Made by a program: the position numbers and the translations under genes. The notes below the pieces were generated by a model. It was not told where the DNA came from. It ran no database searches and saw nothing but the letters and a program-made list of their open reading frames with translations. A stretch of DNA of 64,000 nt from Gulosibacter sp. 10 (GTDB taxonomy: Bacteria > Actinomycetota > Actinomycetes > Actinomycetales > Microbacteriaceae), in assembly GCF_900163695.1 (NCBI RefSeq), contig NZ_FUIC01000018.1, positions 1 to 64,000 of the forward strand, in the 5' to 3' direction. Below are positions 1 through 10,661 of the stretch, one piece after another (position 1 is the stretch's first letter; each line of letters opens with the position of its first letter).

Positions 1-262
1 CGGCAAGCACGTCTACGGCGTCGCGGATGGGATGGGCGGCCACGCCGGAGGCGACCGCGGGGGTCGGGGTGGTGTCGGCCGGGCCCTGACCGGCCGCGGC
101 GAAGGTCTGCTGCCTGGACTGGGCCGCCATGGCCTGCTGGTAGTCGCGGGACCGGGTGCCGAAGAGGTCGCTCCGGAGCGCGTAGACGATCGAGAAGACG
201 AAGACCCACATGACCGCGAGAAACGCGAGACGGATGACGAGTAGCGTGAGCTCCCCGCTCAT
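1..262 (-). CDS. fhaB: FHA-domain protein FhaB/FipA, N-terminal part only
   Basis: The first 87 or so residues of a protein that runs off the left edge of the window. They begin with a short polar stretch and one membrane segment (about residues 6-26, LLVIRLAFLAVMWVFVFSIV), then a cytoplasmic linker rich in Ala, Gln and Pro. In actinobacteria the protein after FhaA has one N-terminal transmembrane helix and a C-terminal phosphothreonine-binding FHA domain and works with the PknA/PknB cell-wall kinase system. The FHA domain itself lies outside the window. The ATG overlaps the fhaA stop by 4 bp (ATGA), so the two are translationally coupled, and GGGAGG precedes it. The FhaB identity rests on position and topology, not on the missing FHA domain. 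Confidence 0.8.
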   Translation of the reverse strand, partial: MSGELTLLVIRLAFLAVMWVFVFSIVYALRSDLFGTRSRDYQQAMAAQSRQQTFAAAGQGPADTTPTPAVASGVAAHPIRDAVDVLA

Positions 263-972
263 GGTGTACCTCCCGGTCGTCGCACGTATCCCGTGTCATC
301 ACTGGGCTGCGCCTCGGGGACGATGCGGAACGTGAGCTGGGTACGGCCGATTTCAATGAGTGAATCAGGGTCGAGCGCGGACTGCGCGACTCGCCGACCG
401 TTGAGTTTAGTACCGTTCGTCGATCCGAGGTCGCGCAAGCCGGCGCGCTGGCCGTCCCACACCACCTCGGCGTGCTTGCGGGAGGCCCCGCCGTCGTCGA
501 TGGTGATCTGCGCCTCGGAGCCGCGGCCGATGACGTTCGAGCCGCGATGCAGGGGGATGCGGGAGCCGTTCACCTCGAGCACCGGGGTCCAGTTCACCCG
601 ACCCTCGACCGAGCGGGACTCGATGCCGAGCTGCCCCATGCTGAGCGAGTCGTCCTGGAGCAGCTTGACCGAGAGGCCGCCCGAGAACTGGTACTGGTGC
701 TTGGCGGCGTGGCTCTCGATCTCCTGCAGCAGGGAGGAGCGGAGCGACTCGCCCATGCCGGAGAGGCGGTCGTAGTCGGCGGCGGAGACGTGCACGTTGA
801 AGCGGTTGGGCACGAGGATGCGCTGGCGGGAGATGATCGACGCCTTCGTATCCATTTCGCGTTTGAGCGCGGCCACGATCTCGACCGGCTGCAGGCCAGA
901 CCGGAACGTCTTCGCGAAGGCGCCATTGAAGGTGCGCTCCAGTCCGCGCTCGAACTTGTCGAGAATTCCCAC
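259..972 (-). CDS. fhaA: DUF3662/FHA-domain protein FhaA
   Basis: A 237-aa protein with a DUF3662 domain at about residues 1-115 (opening GILDKFERGLERTFNGAF, typical of actinobacterial FhaA) and an FHA domain at about 145-220. The FHA signatures are all present: GRG, SRKHAE and GSTNGT, which bind phosphothreonine. In mycobacteria FhaA binds phosphorylated MviN/MurJ and restrains peptidoglycan synthesis. The gene normally heads fhaA-fhaB-pstP-rodA-pbpA-pknA-pknB, and the overlap with fhaB fits this. The start chosen is GTG at 972 because AAGGAG lies 5 bases upstream; an open frame continues upstream but lacks the family's conserved sequence. An ATG one base away is out of frame. Confidence 0.93.
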   Translation of the reverse strand: MGILDKFERGLERTFNGAFAKTFRSGLQPVEIVAALKREMDTKASIISRQRILVPNRFNVHVSAADYDRLSGMGESLRSSLLQEIESHAAKHQYQFSGGLSVKLLQDDSLSMGQLGIESRSVEGRVNWTPVLEVNGSRIPLHRGSNVIGRGSEAQITIDDGGASRKHAEVVWDGQRAGLRDLGSTNGTKLNGRRVAQSALDPDSLIEIGRTQLTFRIVPEAQPSDDTGYVRRPGGTP

Positions 973-1131
973 ATGTCTCCTTGCCGCCGAATCGCGCGGA
1001 CGTACTGCCGCGCACGGTTGCATCGCATAGTAATAGGCGTGCATGTAAACCATGCCCGATGCGTGCTGCCCAGGGGAAATCTTGGCCGGATGCGAGCGGC
1101 GAGTCAAACATCTGGTAGTGTTTTCCTCTGC

Positions 1132-1215
1132 GCGCGAGTGGCGGAATTGGTAGACGCGCACGGTTCAGGTCCGTGTGCCCTAGCGGGCGTGGGGGTTCAA
1201 GTCCCCCCTCGCGCA
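1132..1215 (+). tRNA. tRNA-Leu (anticodon CAG)
   Basis: An 84-nt class II tRNA. The acceptor stem GCGCGAG pairs with CTCGCGC, followed by discriminator A. The D-loop has TTGGTAGA, the anticodon loop TTCAGGT carries CAG at about 1166-1168, and there is a long variable arm and a GGTTCAAGTCC T-arm. CCA is not encoded. The tRNA is divergent from fhaA, as is common in actinobacteria. Confidence 0.95.
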
Positions 1216-1218
1216 CGA

Positions 1219-1255
1219 ATGCCCTCGGCCCCGGTATCACCGGGGCCGAGGGCAT
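1219..1255 (+). terminator. Rho-independent-type hairpin after tRNA-Leu
   Basis: A perfect 17-bp inverted repeat (ATGCCCTCGGCCCCGGT and its complement) with a 3-nt loop starts 4 nt after the tRNA. It is followed by CTTCG rather than a T-tract, as is usual for high-GC actinobacterial terminators. Confidence 0.85.
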
Positions 1256-1324
1256 CTTCGTGCGCTCGCGGCCAATGCTGGCGTCCCTCCTCGGCCGGTG
1301 CACGAGACAGCGCCACGCACCTGT

Positions 1325-1380
1325 CCCGGACAGTGCGCTATTGCCCCGGACAGTGCGCTATTGCCCCGGACAGTGCGCTT
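1325..1380. repeat. 20-bp tandem repeat, 2.8 copies
   Basis: The unit CCCGGACAGTGCGCTATTGC is repeated head to tail at 1325-1344 and 1345-1364, with a partial third copy at 1365-1380. The copies are identical apart from the last base of the partial copy. It lies in the gene-free stretch 1256-1624 between the tRNA terminator and the TPP riboswitch. Nothing else recognisable was seen there; the frames across it have no family resemblance. Confidence 0.9.
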
Positions 1381-1623
1381 TGAGCGCGGCGTGCATGTCT
1401 GCCCGCCGTCGTCCACCACGATGTGCGGGGCGGAAGCCGTTGCATCGGCGCTCTCCATATGGGCCGGCTCCCGCGGGTGCGCCATTGCGCGGCGGCCGCC
1501 ATCCCTCGGCGCCTGGCAGTCGGCACGCACCAGCCGGCCCGCTACCGCAGTTTCGGTATGCCGCTGTCTGCGGCGGGCGTGGCGTGTCGTTGCAGCCGGT
1601 GGATGCTGCGTGGTAGGAATTGA

Positions 1624-3543
<1,920 letters not shown>

Positions 3544-3738
3544 TACTCCTCTCTGCCGGGGGTCCTGATCCGTCGCGCCGGCCGATCGATGGTCGTCGTG
3601 GCAGTCACTCGTGGTGGTGAGGTTCTGCCGGTGCGGAACGGGGGCTCGAGCCCGTCGGGCGATGAGCGCGATGCCGGTCGCGGCTCCGATTTCGATCCGG
3701 AGAGCAGTGTTGTGCAGCGGTCCTGCGGAGAGGTGCAG

Positions 3739-5286
3739 ATGTCGAGTGGGGTAGACCGAGAAGCGGATGTCCTCGAGGCCGATCATGTGGTGGTCGGCAG
3801 CGGTTCGGGCGGGAGCCCGGTTATCCGGAGGCTGCTGGACGAAGGTCGTTCGGTGATCGTCCTCGAAGCCGGGGGCGAGGACGATCATGAGGCGATCACC
3901 GCGCCGGACCGCATGTTCGAGTTGCGCGGAACCGAACTCGACCATGCGTTCCGTACCGAACCGCAGGCATCGCTCGGCGGCAGAAGGGTGGAGTGGCCGC
4001 GAGGTCGCGTTCTTGGCGGCAGCAGCGCCATCAACGGCATGATCCACATGCGAGGCCATCGCGAGGATTTTGACTCCTGGGCCCGCGGCGGCGCCGACGG
4101 ATGGAGCTATCACGACGTGCTGCCGATCCTGCGAAGGCTCGAACGCCTGGACCCGGCAGGGGATCCCGCGTACCGCGGACACGAAGGGCCCTTGCCGGTC
4201 CGGTTCAACCTCGACCTGCATCCGTTGAGTGCTGCGCAGGTGCAGGCGGCTCGGCAGGCAGGGTTTCCGTTCAACGCGGATCCCAATGCCGAAGACCCGT
4301 ACGGAGTCAGCCATGTGCAGCTCAACATCGCTGATGGACGGCGCGTGAGCGCCTGGCGCGCGTATCTCGGATCAGCACGGGAGCACGAGCGGTTGACGGT
4401 TCTTCCGGGCGCATCGGCGATCCGCGTGCTTCTGGAACGGGGGAAGGCCGTCGGAGTCGAATATGTTCGGCGGGGAGAGCGGCGCGTTGCTCGTGCGCGC
4501 GGCGAGATCGTGCTGTCGGCCGGCGCTCTCGGGACTCCGCACGTGCTGCAGCTTTCGGGCATCGGGCCGGCTGATGCGCTTCGGCGCGTCGGCATCACGC
4601 CGGTCGTCGATCTTCCCGGAGTGGGCGAGAACCTGCACGACCATATCCTTTCGCAGGTGGTGTGGCGCTCTCGCCGTCCGATCGATGCTTCAGGCCATGC
4701 GCCGTTCGAGGTGCAGCTCTTCGCCGATAGTCGTGCGGGGCTTGCCCGTCCGGATCTGCAACCCGTGACCGGGTTTTCCGCGTATCCGATGCCCGGCTAT
4801 GTATTCCCCGAGGGACGCGTCTATTCCTGGTATCCCGGAGTCGTCCGCCCTCGTAGCCGCGGGCGTCTGTGGCTCCGCAGCGCCGACCCGATGGAGCAGC
4901 CGTTGGTGGATCCCGCGTATCTGCGCGAGCAGGATGACCTCGACGCACTGGTCGAAGGCATTCAGATCACTCGCGAAATCGGCAGGCAGGCGGCGCTCGC
5001 GGAATGGAACGCCGAGGAGATCGCCCCGGGGCCCGATGTACGCACCCGCGCCGAGCTCGATGCCTATGCTCGTGCGAGCCTGAACACGTACTACCACCCG
5101 GTGGGGACTGCTCGTATGGGAACCGACCCGCTCGCGGTCGTCGACCCGCGACTGCGCGTGTACGGTGTGACCGGCCTTCGCGTGGCCGATGCGAGTATCT
5201 TCCCGGAGATTCCATCTGCGAATACCCATGTCGCCGCCGTCATGGTGGGGGAACGGGCCGCCGACTTCATCGCGGCGGATTCTTGA
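3739..5286 (+). CDS. GMC-family FAD oxidoreductase (choline dehydrogenase-like)
   Basis: A 515-aa flavoenzyme of the glucose-methanol-choline family. It has an FAD-binding GSGSGG loop at about 20-25, the GMC signature GRVLGGSSAINGMIHMRG near 95, SGIGP near 280, and C-terminal YYHPVGTARMG plus NTHVAAVMVG, which carry the two catalytic histidines or their His/Asn equivalents. Members oxidise alcohols or polyols; the substrate cannot be read from sequence. The usual third-position Ala/Cys of the first loop (GAGSAGC) is replaced by GGS. The start at ATG 3739 is chosen for the GGAGAGG upstream; the frame is open back to about 3589. It follows thiC but has no visible link to thiamine chemistry. Confidence 0.85.
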   Translation: MSSGVDREADVLEADHVVVGSGSGGSPVIRRLLDEGRSVIVLEAGGEDDHEAITAPDRMFELRGTELDHAFRTEPQASLGGRRVEWPRGRVLGGSSAINGMIHMRGHREDFDSWARGGADGWSYHDVLPILRRLERLDPAGDPAYRGHEGPLPVRFNLDLHPLSAAQVQAARQAGFPFNADPNAEDPYGVSHVQLNIADGRRVSAWRAYLGSAREHERLTVLPGASAIRVLLERGKAVGVEYVRRGERRVARARGEIVLSAGALGTPHVLQLSGIGPADALRRVGITPVVDLPGVGENLHDHILSQVVWRSRRPIDASGHAPFEVQLFADSRAGLARPDLQPVTGFSAYPMPGYVFPEGRVYSWYPGVVRPRSRGRLWLRSADPMEQPLVDPAYLREQDDLDALVEGIQITREIGRQAALAEWNAEEIAPGPDVRTRAELDAYARASLNTYYHPVGTARMGTDPLAVVDPRLRVYGVTGLRVADASIFPEIPSANTHVAAVMVGERAADFIAADS

Positions 5287-5564
5287 GGTCGTGGGCCGAC
5301 GGGTGCGCCCGCCGCGCATCCAGTCTGCCGAACCGGCCGGAGGATCGCTCGGAGGGCTGAGCCCGGGCGGACGCGCAGTGATCTCCCATCCGGTACTCGA
5401 CGGTGCGAGTCCCGCGGCCGGGCGGCCCGGCGGCCCGGCGCGCCCCTGGACGGGGAGCGGTCGTCTCGTGCACCGGAATACCGGCGATCCTCGCCGATAT
5501 GCGGTGGGAGGATGCGGTTCGTGCTGCACGAAGCGTTGGGCTTCAGGGCTCCGTCGGTCTGCGA

Positions 5565-6311
5565 TCAGCCGAAGAACCGTGTCGAGAAGGTCGTGAGCGA
5601 GACGACCACGATCAGGATGCATACCGCGGTATCCCGCTGACGCCACCTCGAACGCCGCCATTCGCCGCGCTGCACCCCTCGCCGTTCCCAGGCCTGCATC
5701 CCCCGAGTCTCCATGGCTGCCGATAGGGTCGTCGCCTGTCTCAGCGCAAGGACGAGGAACACCGTCGTCCGCCCGCAGAGCTCTCGAACCCGGCCCGCCG
5801 GACCGCGTCCGGCAAGGCCGCGGCTACGACGTACGAGCCCGAGCTCCTGCCATTGATCGGCCAGCAGGAGCGATCGCTGCAGCGCCATCACCGCGGCGAG
5901 CACTGGCCTTGCGGGGAGGCGGAGCTGCTGCATCAGCGCGTCTCCGAGCGGGAACGGCCGTATGTGCGCGGACAGGAGAAGCCCGGGCAGCGCCACGCAC
6001 GTGACGCGTCCGGCTGCCACGGCGGCGACGGCGACATCGCGTGAGCCGATGAGCCAGTTGCTCCAGAGCATCGTCGAGCACAGCAGCAGCGCTGCGAAGA
6101 GCCGCATGGCAGTGCCCCGGAACCCGCTGTGGGTGAACGGCAGGGACAGCAGCACCGCGGCGATCCCGAATGCGACCCCCAGAAGGGAGTCTATGGTGAG
6201 CGCGGCGATCCCGGGGAGGACGATGCCGGAGACGATCACCAACTGGTTGAGGCTCGCGATTCGCGTCCCGTCCGCAGCAGTCTTGTCGAACTCGAAGGAT
6301 GCGGTGCTCAT
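5565..6311 (-). CDS. ECF transporter transmembrane subunit EcfT (YkoC-like)
   Basis: A 248-aa integral membrane protein with about five helices and the cytoplasmic EcfT signature region (MALQRSLLLADQWQELGLVRRSRGL and ATTLSAAMETRGMQAW, the Ala-Arg-Gly coupling motifs that contact the ATPases). It couples ATP hydrolysis to toppling of the S subunit. The ATG overlaps the ATPase stop by 4 bp. It is the last gene of the ykoE-like operon, in the order S, fused A-A, T. The 278-bp gap to the convergent GMC gene shows only GC-rich sequence and no gene. Confidence 0.9.
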   Translation of the reverse strand: MSTASFEFDKTAADGTRIASLNQLVIVSGIVLPGIAALTIDSLLGVAFGIAAVLLSLPFTHSGFRGTAMRLFAALLLCSTMLWSNWLIGSRDVAVAAVAAGRVTCVALPGLLLSAHIRPFPLGDALMQQLRLPARPVLAAVMALQRSLLLADQWQELGLVRRSRGLAGRGPAGRVRELCGRTTVFLVLALRQATTLSAAMETRGMQAWERRGVQRGEWRRSRWRQRDTAVCILIVVVSLTTFSTRFFG

Positions 6312-7765
6312 GATCGGTGTTCGCCGGAGACCGGTCGAATTTCTGCGTGGATGTTCAGGAAGGGCGATAACCGGGCGTCGTGCGTGGATACGGCGAGACT
6401 TCGCCCATGTTGTCGCAGGAGCTCGATCGCCGCCCTTATGCCTCGCCACGTGCTCCGGTCCTGTCCCACCGTGGGTTCGTCCAGGAGGACGACCGGCGCG
6501 TCGCTCGCGACGGCCGCGGCGATTGCGAGGCGACGCTGTTCCCCGCCAGACAGCGTGTGGGGATTCCGTGCTTCGGCGTGATCGAGCGCAAGGCATTCGA
6601 GCAGTCGGCCGGCCCGAGGAATGTCCTTTCGCGTGAATCGTCCGGTGAGGCGTCGGGTGAGCAGCACTTCCTCGAGCACGGTCTTCGCCACGATACCGCG
6701 GTCCGGGTTCTGCCCCATGAACGCGATCCGTGCGGCGAGATCCTTCGAGGCCCAACGATAGGGCTCCTGCGGATGAGCGCCGCGCAACGAGGTCGAAGCC
6801 ATGAGGACTCCCCGGCTCGGCCGATACCAGCCGGCGAGAAGCCGGAGCAGTGTGGTCTTGCCGGCGCCGCTGGGCCCTGTGACGGCGACACCATCACCAG
6901 GCTTCAGCTCGATATCGGCGGATGCCAGGCGAGTGCCCGATGACGTCGAATACCCGAGTCCATAGCCTGAGAGCCGGGGTTCGGCGTCCGGCGCTTCCGC
7001 GGCCGGATCGGGTTGCCAGGCGATCTCGATCGGTTCGGCAGGAGGCGAGGCACCGGGCAGCCAGAGCTCGGGGGAGTGCAGATGGGCGGATGCGTCTTCC
7101 GGGCTCCCGTCGAAGACGATGCGGCCATGCTCGAGGACGATGACGCGGTCGATATGCGGCCACCATCCCGCGAGATCATGATCTGCGATCACCAGCGCTG
7201 AACCGCTGTGCTCGGCGACCCTCACGATCGCGGTCCTGGCTTCGGCAGCCGATTCGTGATCGAGCATGGCGAGCGGTTCATCCAGGAGCAGTGCCGAGGG
7301 CTGCATTGCGAGGAGTCCCGCCAGCGCCAGCCGCTGTCCCTGGCCGCCGGAAAGATGCGTCGAGCGGCGGTCGGGAGCGAGGTGACGGAGCCCGACGCTT
7401 CCGAGTGAGCGCCGCACGATCGCGTGGAGCGAATCGCCGGTGATCCCCAGATTCTCCGGGCCGAATGCGACATCCCGGCCTACCGTCCCCGCAACGACTT
7501 GGTCGGTCGGATTCTGCAGGAGGAGGCACACGACGCCCTCGCCCGCGCCGCTCGACACCTCGCCGGTCAGGTCTCCCGGGGCGTAATCCACGAGCACACC
7601 GGCGAGGGCGCGCAGGAGCGTGGATTTGCCGGAACCGCTGGCGCCTGTGATCAGGACGCGTTCACCGACTCCGACCTCGAGATCGATGCCGACGAGCGTC
7701 GGCTCGGCGCCCCACGGGGTCCAAGTCAGGCCACGGGCGCGGAGATGCGTCGAGGCGCGATGCAT
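6308..7765 (-). CDS. Fused ECF ATPase (two ABC domains, YkoD-like)
   Basis: A 485-aa protein with two complete ABC domains. Domain 1 has Walker A GASGSGKST near residue 38, signature LSGGQGQR and Walker B ALLLDEP. Domain 2 has GPSGAGKTT, signature LSGGEQRR and Walker B VVLLDEP. It energises the YkoE/EcfT transporter for thiamine or hydroxymethylpyrimidine. An in-frame GTG at 7771 overlaps the upstream stop as GTGA and is an alternative start 2 codons earlier. The Q-loops (LLLQNPTDQV and FMGQNPDRG) are ECF-like. Confidence 0.93.
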   Translation of the reverse strand: MHRASTHLRARGLTWTPWGAEPTLVGIDLEVGVGERVLITGASGSGKSTLLRALAGVLVDYAPGDLTGEVSSGAGEGVVCLLLQNPTDQVVAGTVGRDVAFGPENLGITGDSLHAIVRRSLGSVGLRHLAPDRRSTHLSGGQGQRLALAGLLAMQPSALLLDEPLAMLDHESAAEARTAIVRVAEHSGSALVIADHDLAGWWPHIDRVIVLEHGRIVFDGSPEDASAHLHSPELWLPGASPPAEPIEIAWQPDPAAEAPDAEPRLSGYGLGYSTSSGTRLASADIELKPGDGVAVTGPSGAGKTTLLRLLAGWYRPSRGVLMASTSLRGAHPQEPYRWASKDLAARIAFMGQNPDRGIVAKTVLEEVLLTRRLTGRFTRKDIPRAGRLLECLALDHAEARNPHTLSGGEQRRLAIAAAVASDAPVVLLDEPTVGQDRSTWRGIRAAIELLRQHGRSLAVSTHDARLSPFLNIHAEIRPVSGEHRS

Positions 7766-7767
7766 GC

Positions 7768-8403
7768 TCACTCGGCACGGGCATCGTCGCGTTCCGGGAG
7801 CGCATGGCGCTCCCTCCCTGCGGGGAAGGCGTCGAGCGCCCCGCTTGCCGCAAGGGCCTTCACGATGAGCCACCCGACTCCGGCGCCGATGACGACGGCC
7901 GAGACGATTCCGGAACCCGCGTTGATCAGCTTCCATCCGAGCGCCCAATCCGGGTAGTAGAGGTTCACCCCCCAGAAGCTCTGCACCAGCGCACCGAAGC
8001 CGATGCCCAACGCCAAGGGGCCATAGCCCCATCTCCGCCAGCGGAAGAGCGCGAGTACGAGTTCTATCCCGACGCCGTAGAGCAGGCCGGAGACCAGCGC
8101 GATGAGCGAGAACTGGTTGCCGAGCAGCAGCTCCACCGCGGAGGCGATTCCCTCGGTGAGCATGGCTGCCCCCGGACGGCGAACGATCGCCGCGCCGACG
8201 ACGGCAGCGATCGTCCATACGCCTCCGACGAGTCCGATGATCGGTGGAAAGCCGAGGAACAGGGGGAAGACGAGAGCGTAGACTGCATCCCAGCCCCAGA
8301 ATACGACTCCGAACGCTGCACCGAGAATGGCGACAGTGACGAAATCGACCGTGCGCCAGGCCCATGGCCGCCCGGATGCGAGTGTCAGATTACGAACGGG
8401 CAT
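7768..8403 (-). CDS. ykoE: YkoE-family ECF S component (thiamine/HMP uptake)
   Basis: A 211-aa, about six-helix membrane protein matching YkoE in its opening (TVDFVTVAILGAAFGVVFW), the GGVWTIAAVVGAAIVRRPGA block and the LLLGNQF segment. YkoE is the substrate-binding subunit of an ECF transporter for thiamine or its pyrimidine precursor. The ATG at 8403 is preceded by GGAGGAG. It is the first gene of the S-A-T operon. No THI element is visible in the 81 bp upstream, unlike thiC, so control may differ or come from the LLM gene further upstream. Confidence 0.9.
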   Translation of the reverse strand: MPVRNLTLASGRPWAWRTVDFVTVAILGAAFGVVFWGWDAVYALVFPLFLGFPPIIGLVGGVWTIAAVVGAAIVRRPGAAMLTEGIASAVELLLGNQFSLIALVSGLLYGVGIELVLALFRWRRWGYGPLALGIGFGALVQSFWGVNLYYPDWALGWKLINAGSGIVSAVVIGAGVGWLIVKALAASGALDAFPAGRERHALPERDDARAE

Positions 8404-8430
8404 AATAGGGTCTCCTCCGGCTCACAGCAT

Positions 8431-8453
8431 CTTTCTTTACTCTGTTTAGAAAG
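8431..8453. promoter_or_regulatory. AT-rich inverted repeat upstream of ykoE
   Basis: CTTTCT at 8431-8436 and AGAAAG at 8448-8453 are inverted around an AT-rich spacer containing TTTACTCTGTTT. This is an unusually AT-rich island in this genome, between the LLM monooxygenase stop and the ykoE start. It may be an operator or promoter, or a weak terminator for the LLM gene. Confidence 0.35.
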
Positions 8454-8484
8454 TGTACAGGTGGATGGTGCTGTACCGCGGCCC

Positions 8485-9864
8485 TCAGGTATCCCGCATT
8501 CGACGATGTCGAGGGGAGCCGGGGTGGTCGTCCGACAGGCGATCATGCCCGCTGCCGAAGAGCTGTGATCGCCACGTGCCGGAGACGGGCCGTTCCCACA
8601 CTCCGCGTCGGGCGAGCTCCGGCAGCACGTAGTCGCCGAACTCTTCGAATGATCGGCCAGGAACGACGTCGACGAGGTTGAATCCGTCGATGTCCGCCTC
8701 CCGGCTCCATCGTTCGATCTCGTCGGCGACATGTTCGGGGCCGCCCACCAGCAGGGGGCCGAAGCTCGACACCGCCATGTGATCGGCGATCTCGCGAGGC
8801 GTCCATACGCGATGCGGGTCCGCCCTGGTGAAGTTCTCAAGGATTGTCCGGATGCCCGGAGCCTGCGAGTACTCTAGGGGCTCGTCGAAATCCAGCACGC
8901 CGATGTCGATGCCCACCGTGGCCGCGAAGCGGGCCAGGTTGCCCTCCGCGCTCGCATACGAGCGGTAGTGCTCGTACCGCTCCTGAGCCGCGGCGTCGTC
9001 GAGGCCCGTGACCACCGTGAGGATGGACAGCACTTTCAACGATCTCGGATCACGCCCGTGCAGCGATGCACGCCGACGGAGGTCATCCACGGTCCTGCGG
9101 AGAATCGTCGGGGTGGGTGCGCTCGCGAACACCACCTCTGCGTGTCGTGCTGCGAACTCGCGACCCCGTTCGGAACTCCCCGCCTGGAGCAGGAGCGGTG
9201 TCCGTTGCGGGGTGGGGGCGGACATATGAATGCCGTGGACCCGGAAGTGGTCGCCTTCGAACGATATGGGTCGAACCCGTTCCGGGTCGGCGTAATCGCC
9301 GTTGACCCGGTCGAGGAGGACGGCATCGTCATCCCAGCAGTCCTCCCAGAGGCGGTAGGCGACCTCGAGGAATTCATCGGCCCGGTCGTAGCGCTCGTCG
9401 TGGTCGAGCTCACCGCCTGTGCCGAGGGCGCGGACGGCATTGCTCGACAGACCGGTGACGATGTTCCATCCGATACGGCCCCCGCTCAACTGATCCAGCG
9501 TGCTGAGTTTCCTGGCGATGTCGTAGGGGAGCGTCGCCGTGGTCGGAAAGGTGATTCCGAAGCCGAGGCGCTTCGTCGCCGCTGCCATGGCAGAGATCAT
9601 GAGGCTCGGATCCGTAGACGGAACTTGGAGGCCTTCGCGCACCGCCTGCTCCGCGGAACCGTGATAGACGTCGGGTACGCCGAACGAGTCGGCGATGAAG
9701 AGCCCGTCGAATCCATAGCGCTCCAGGGTGCGAGCGCGGTCGATCCAGAACTCGAGTTCGTCGTAGCGAGTGGCCTGGCTTTCCGGGTGGCGCCATAAGC
9801 CGGCGGTGGTGTGCGTCGTCATCGACGCCTTGAAGCCATTCACGATGATTCTTGTGGGCGCCAA
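8485..9864 (-). CDS. LLM-class flavin monooxygenase (NtaA/SnaA/DszA family)
   Basis: A 459-aa luciferase-like FMNH2-dependent monooxygenase of the NtaA/SnaA/SoxA/DszA group. The sequence opens with IIVNGFKASMTTHTTAGLWRHP, then has GFDGLFIADSFG, LSGGRIGWNIVTG, YDRADEFLEVAY, LLQAGSSERGREFAA and GGPEHVADEIERW, all conserved in the group. Substrates are usually chelators, sulfones or heterocycles. The TTG at 9864 is chosen because GGAG lies about 7 bases upstream and it gives the family's usual N-terminus; no ATG is in frame nearby. It lies 81 bp upstream of ykoE on the same strand, so it could feed the same pathway, but its substrate is unknown. Confidence 0.85.
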   Translation of the reverse strand: MAPTRIIVNGFKASMTTHTTAGLWRHPESQATRYDELEFWIDRARTLERYGFDGLFIADSFGVPDVYHGSAEQAVREGLQVPSTDPSLMISAMAAATKRLGFGITFPTTATLPYDIARKLSTLDQLSGGRIGWNIVTGLSSNAVRALGTGGELDHDERYDRADEFLEVAYRLWEDCWDDDAVLLDRVNGDYADPERVRPISFEGDHFRVHGIHMSAPTPQRTPLLLQAGSSERGREFAARHAEVVFASAPTPTILRRTVDDLRRRASLHGRDPRSLKVLSILTVVTGLDDAAAQERYEHYRSYASAEGNLARFAATVGIDIGVLDFDEPLEYSQAPGIRTILENFTRADPHRVWTPREIADHMAVSSFGPLLVGGPEHVADEIERWSREADIDGFNLVDVVPGRSFEEFGDYVLPELARRGVWERPVSGTWRSQLFGSGHDRLSDDHPGSPRHRRMRDT

Positions 9865-10019
9865 CGCGCATCTCCGTCCGTGATACCGCCGATCGGTCGA
9901 TTCGACGCTACACGGGATCGGCACCGCCCGAATCCGCCGATCAGGACAAGCCGCTTGCCCGGCAGCGTTCGAAGCGCCCACGGGGCACGATGCGCGCCGG
10001 GCGGGTAGGCTCGCTCACC

Positions 10020-10562
10020 ATGGCGATAGGCGCGACGATCCACACGTTCGAGGTCGAGCTGGCGGACGTGGACCGCGGCGTCTACGAGCAGTTCTCGCTG
10101 CGCGCGGCGCGGCACCCCTCCGAGACCGGGCTCTTCCTCGCCACGCGCGTGCTGGCCTACTGCCTCGAGTACGAGGAGGGCATCGCGTTCAGCGCCGGCG
10201 GGGTCTCCTCGACCGAGGAGCCCGCCGTGGTGGTGCGCGACCTCACCGACCGCATCACCGCCTGGATCGAGGTCGGGGCGCCCGACGCGCAGCGGCTGCA
10301 CTTCGGCAGCAAGCTCGCCGGGCGGGCCGCGGTCTACACCCACAGGGATCCCGCCAAGCTCCTCGACGCGTGGCGGGGCAAGACCATCCATCGCGCCGAG
10401 GACATCGTGCTGCGCTCGTTCGACCCCGGCTTCGTGGAAGCGGTCGCCGCGGCACTCGAGCGGCGCAACGCGCTCACGGTCTCGGTCACCGAGGGGCAGC
10501 TCTATCTGGAGTGCAACGGCGCGGTGCTCGACACGGCGATCCACGAGCATCGCGCCGCCTGA
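10020..10562 (+). CDS. YaeQ family protein
   Basis: A 180-aa protein that matches YaeQ along its whole length: IHTFEVELADVDRGVYE at the start, RHPSETGLFLATRVLAYCLEYEEGI, the VGAPDAQRLHFGSK block and a C-terminal beta-rich segment. YaeQ has a PD-(D/E)XK nuclease-like fold, and its physiological role is not settled. The ATG at 10020 has only a weak GGTAGG upstream. It is monocistronic, divergent from the LLM gene. Confidence 0.88.
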   Translation: MAIGATIHTFEVELADVDRGVYEQFSLRAARHPSETGLFLATRVLAYCLEYEEGIAFSAGGVSSTEEPAVVVRDLTDRITAWIEVGAPDAQRLHFGSKLAGRAAVYTHRDPAKLLDAWRGKTIHRAEDIVLRSFDPGFVEAVAAALERRNALTVSVTEGQLYLECNGAVLDTAIHEHRAA

Positions 10563-10586
10563 TCTGCCGGATGCGTCGAAGTCGGC

Positions 10587-10621
10587 CTTCACGTACGGCG
10601 CGTCCTTCGAGCCGAAGTGGA
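10587..10621 (-). pseudogene. Short TetR-like sequence remnant
   Basis: On the minus strand this encodes HFGSKDAPYVKAD, close to HFGSKDALYVDAA in the TetR gene at 11433-12032. The two DNA segments (10591-10619 and about 11841-11869) agree at 28 of 29 positions. Neither side continues the similarity for long, so this is a fragment of a lost or duplicated regulator. Confidence 0.5.
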
Positions 10622-10661
10622 CGGTGCGTCGACCGACACACTCCGCGGTCCGTGGGCGCGG

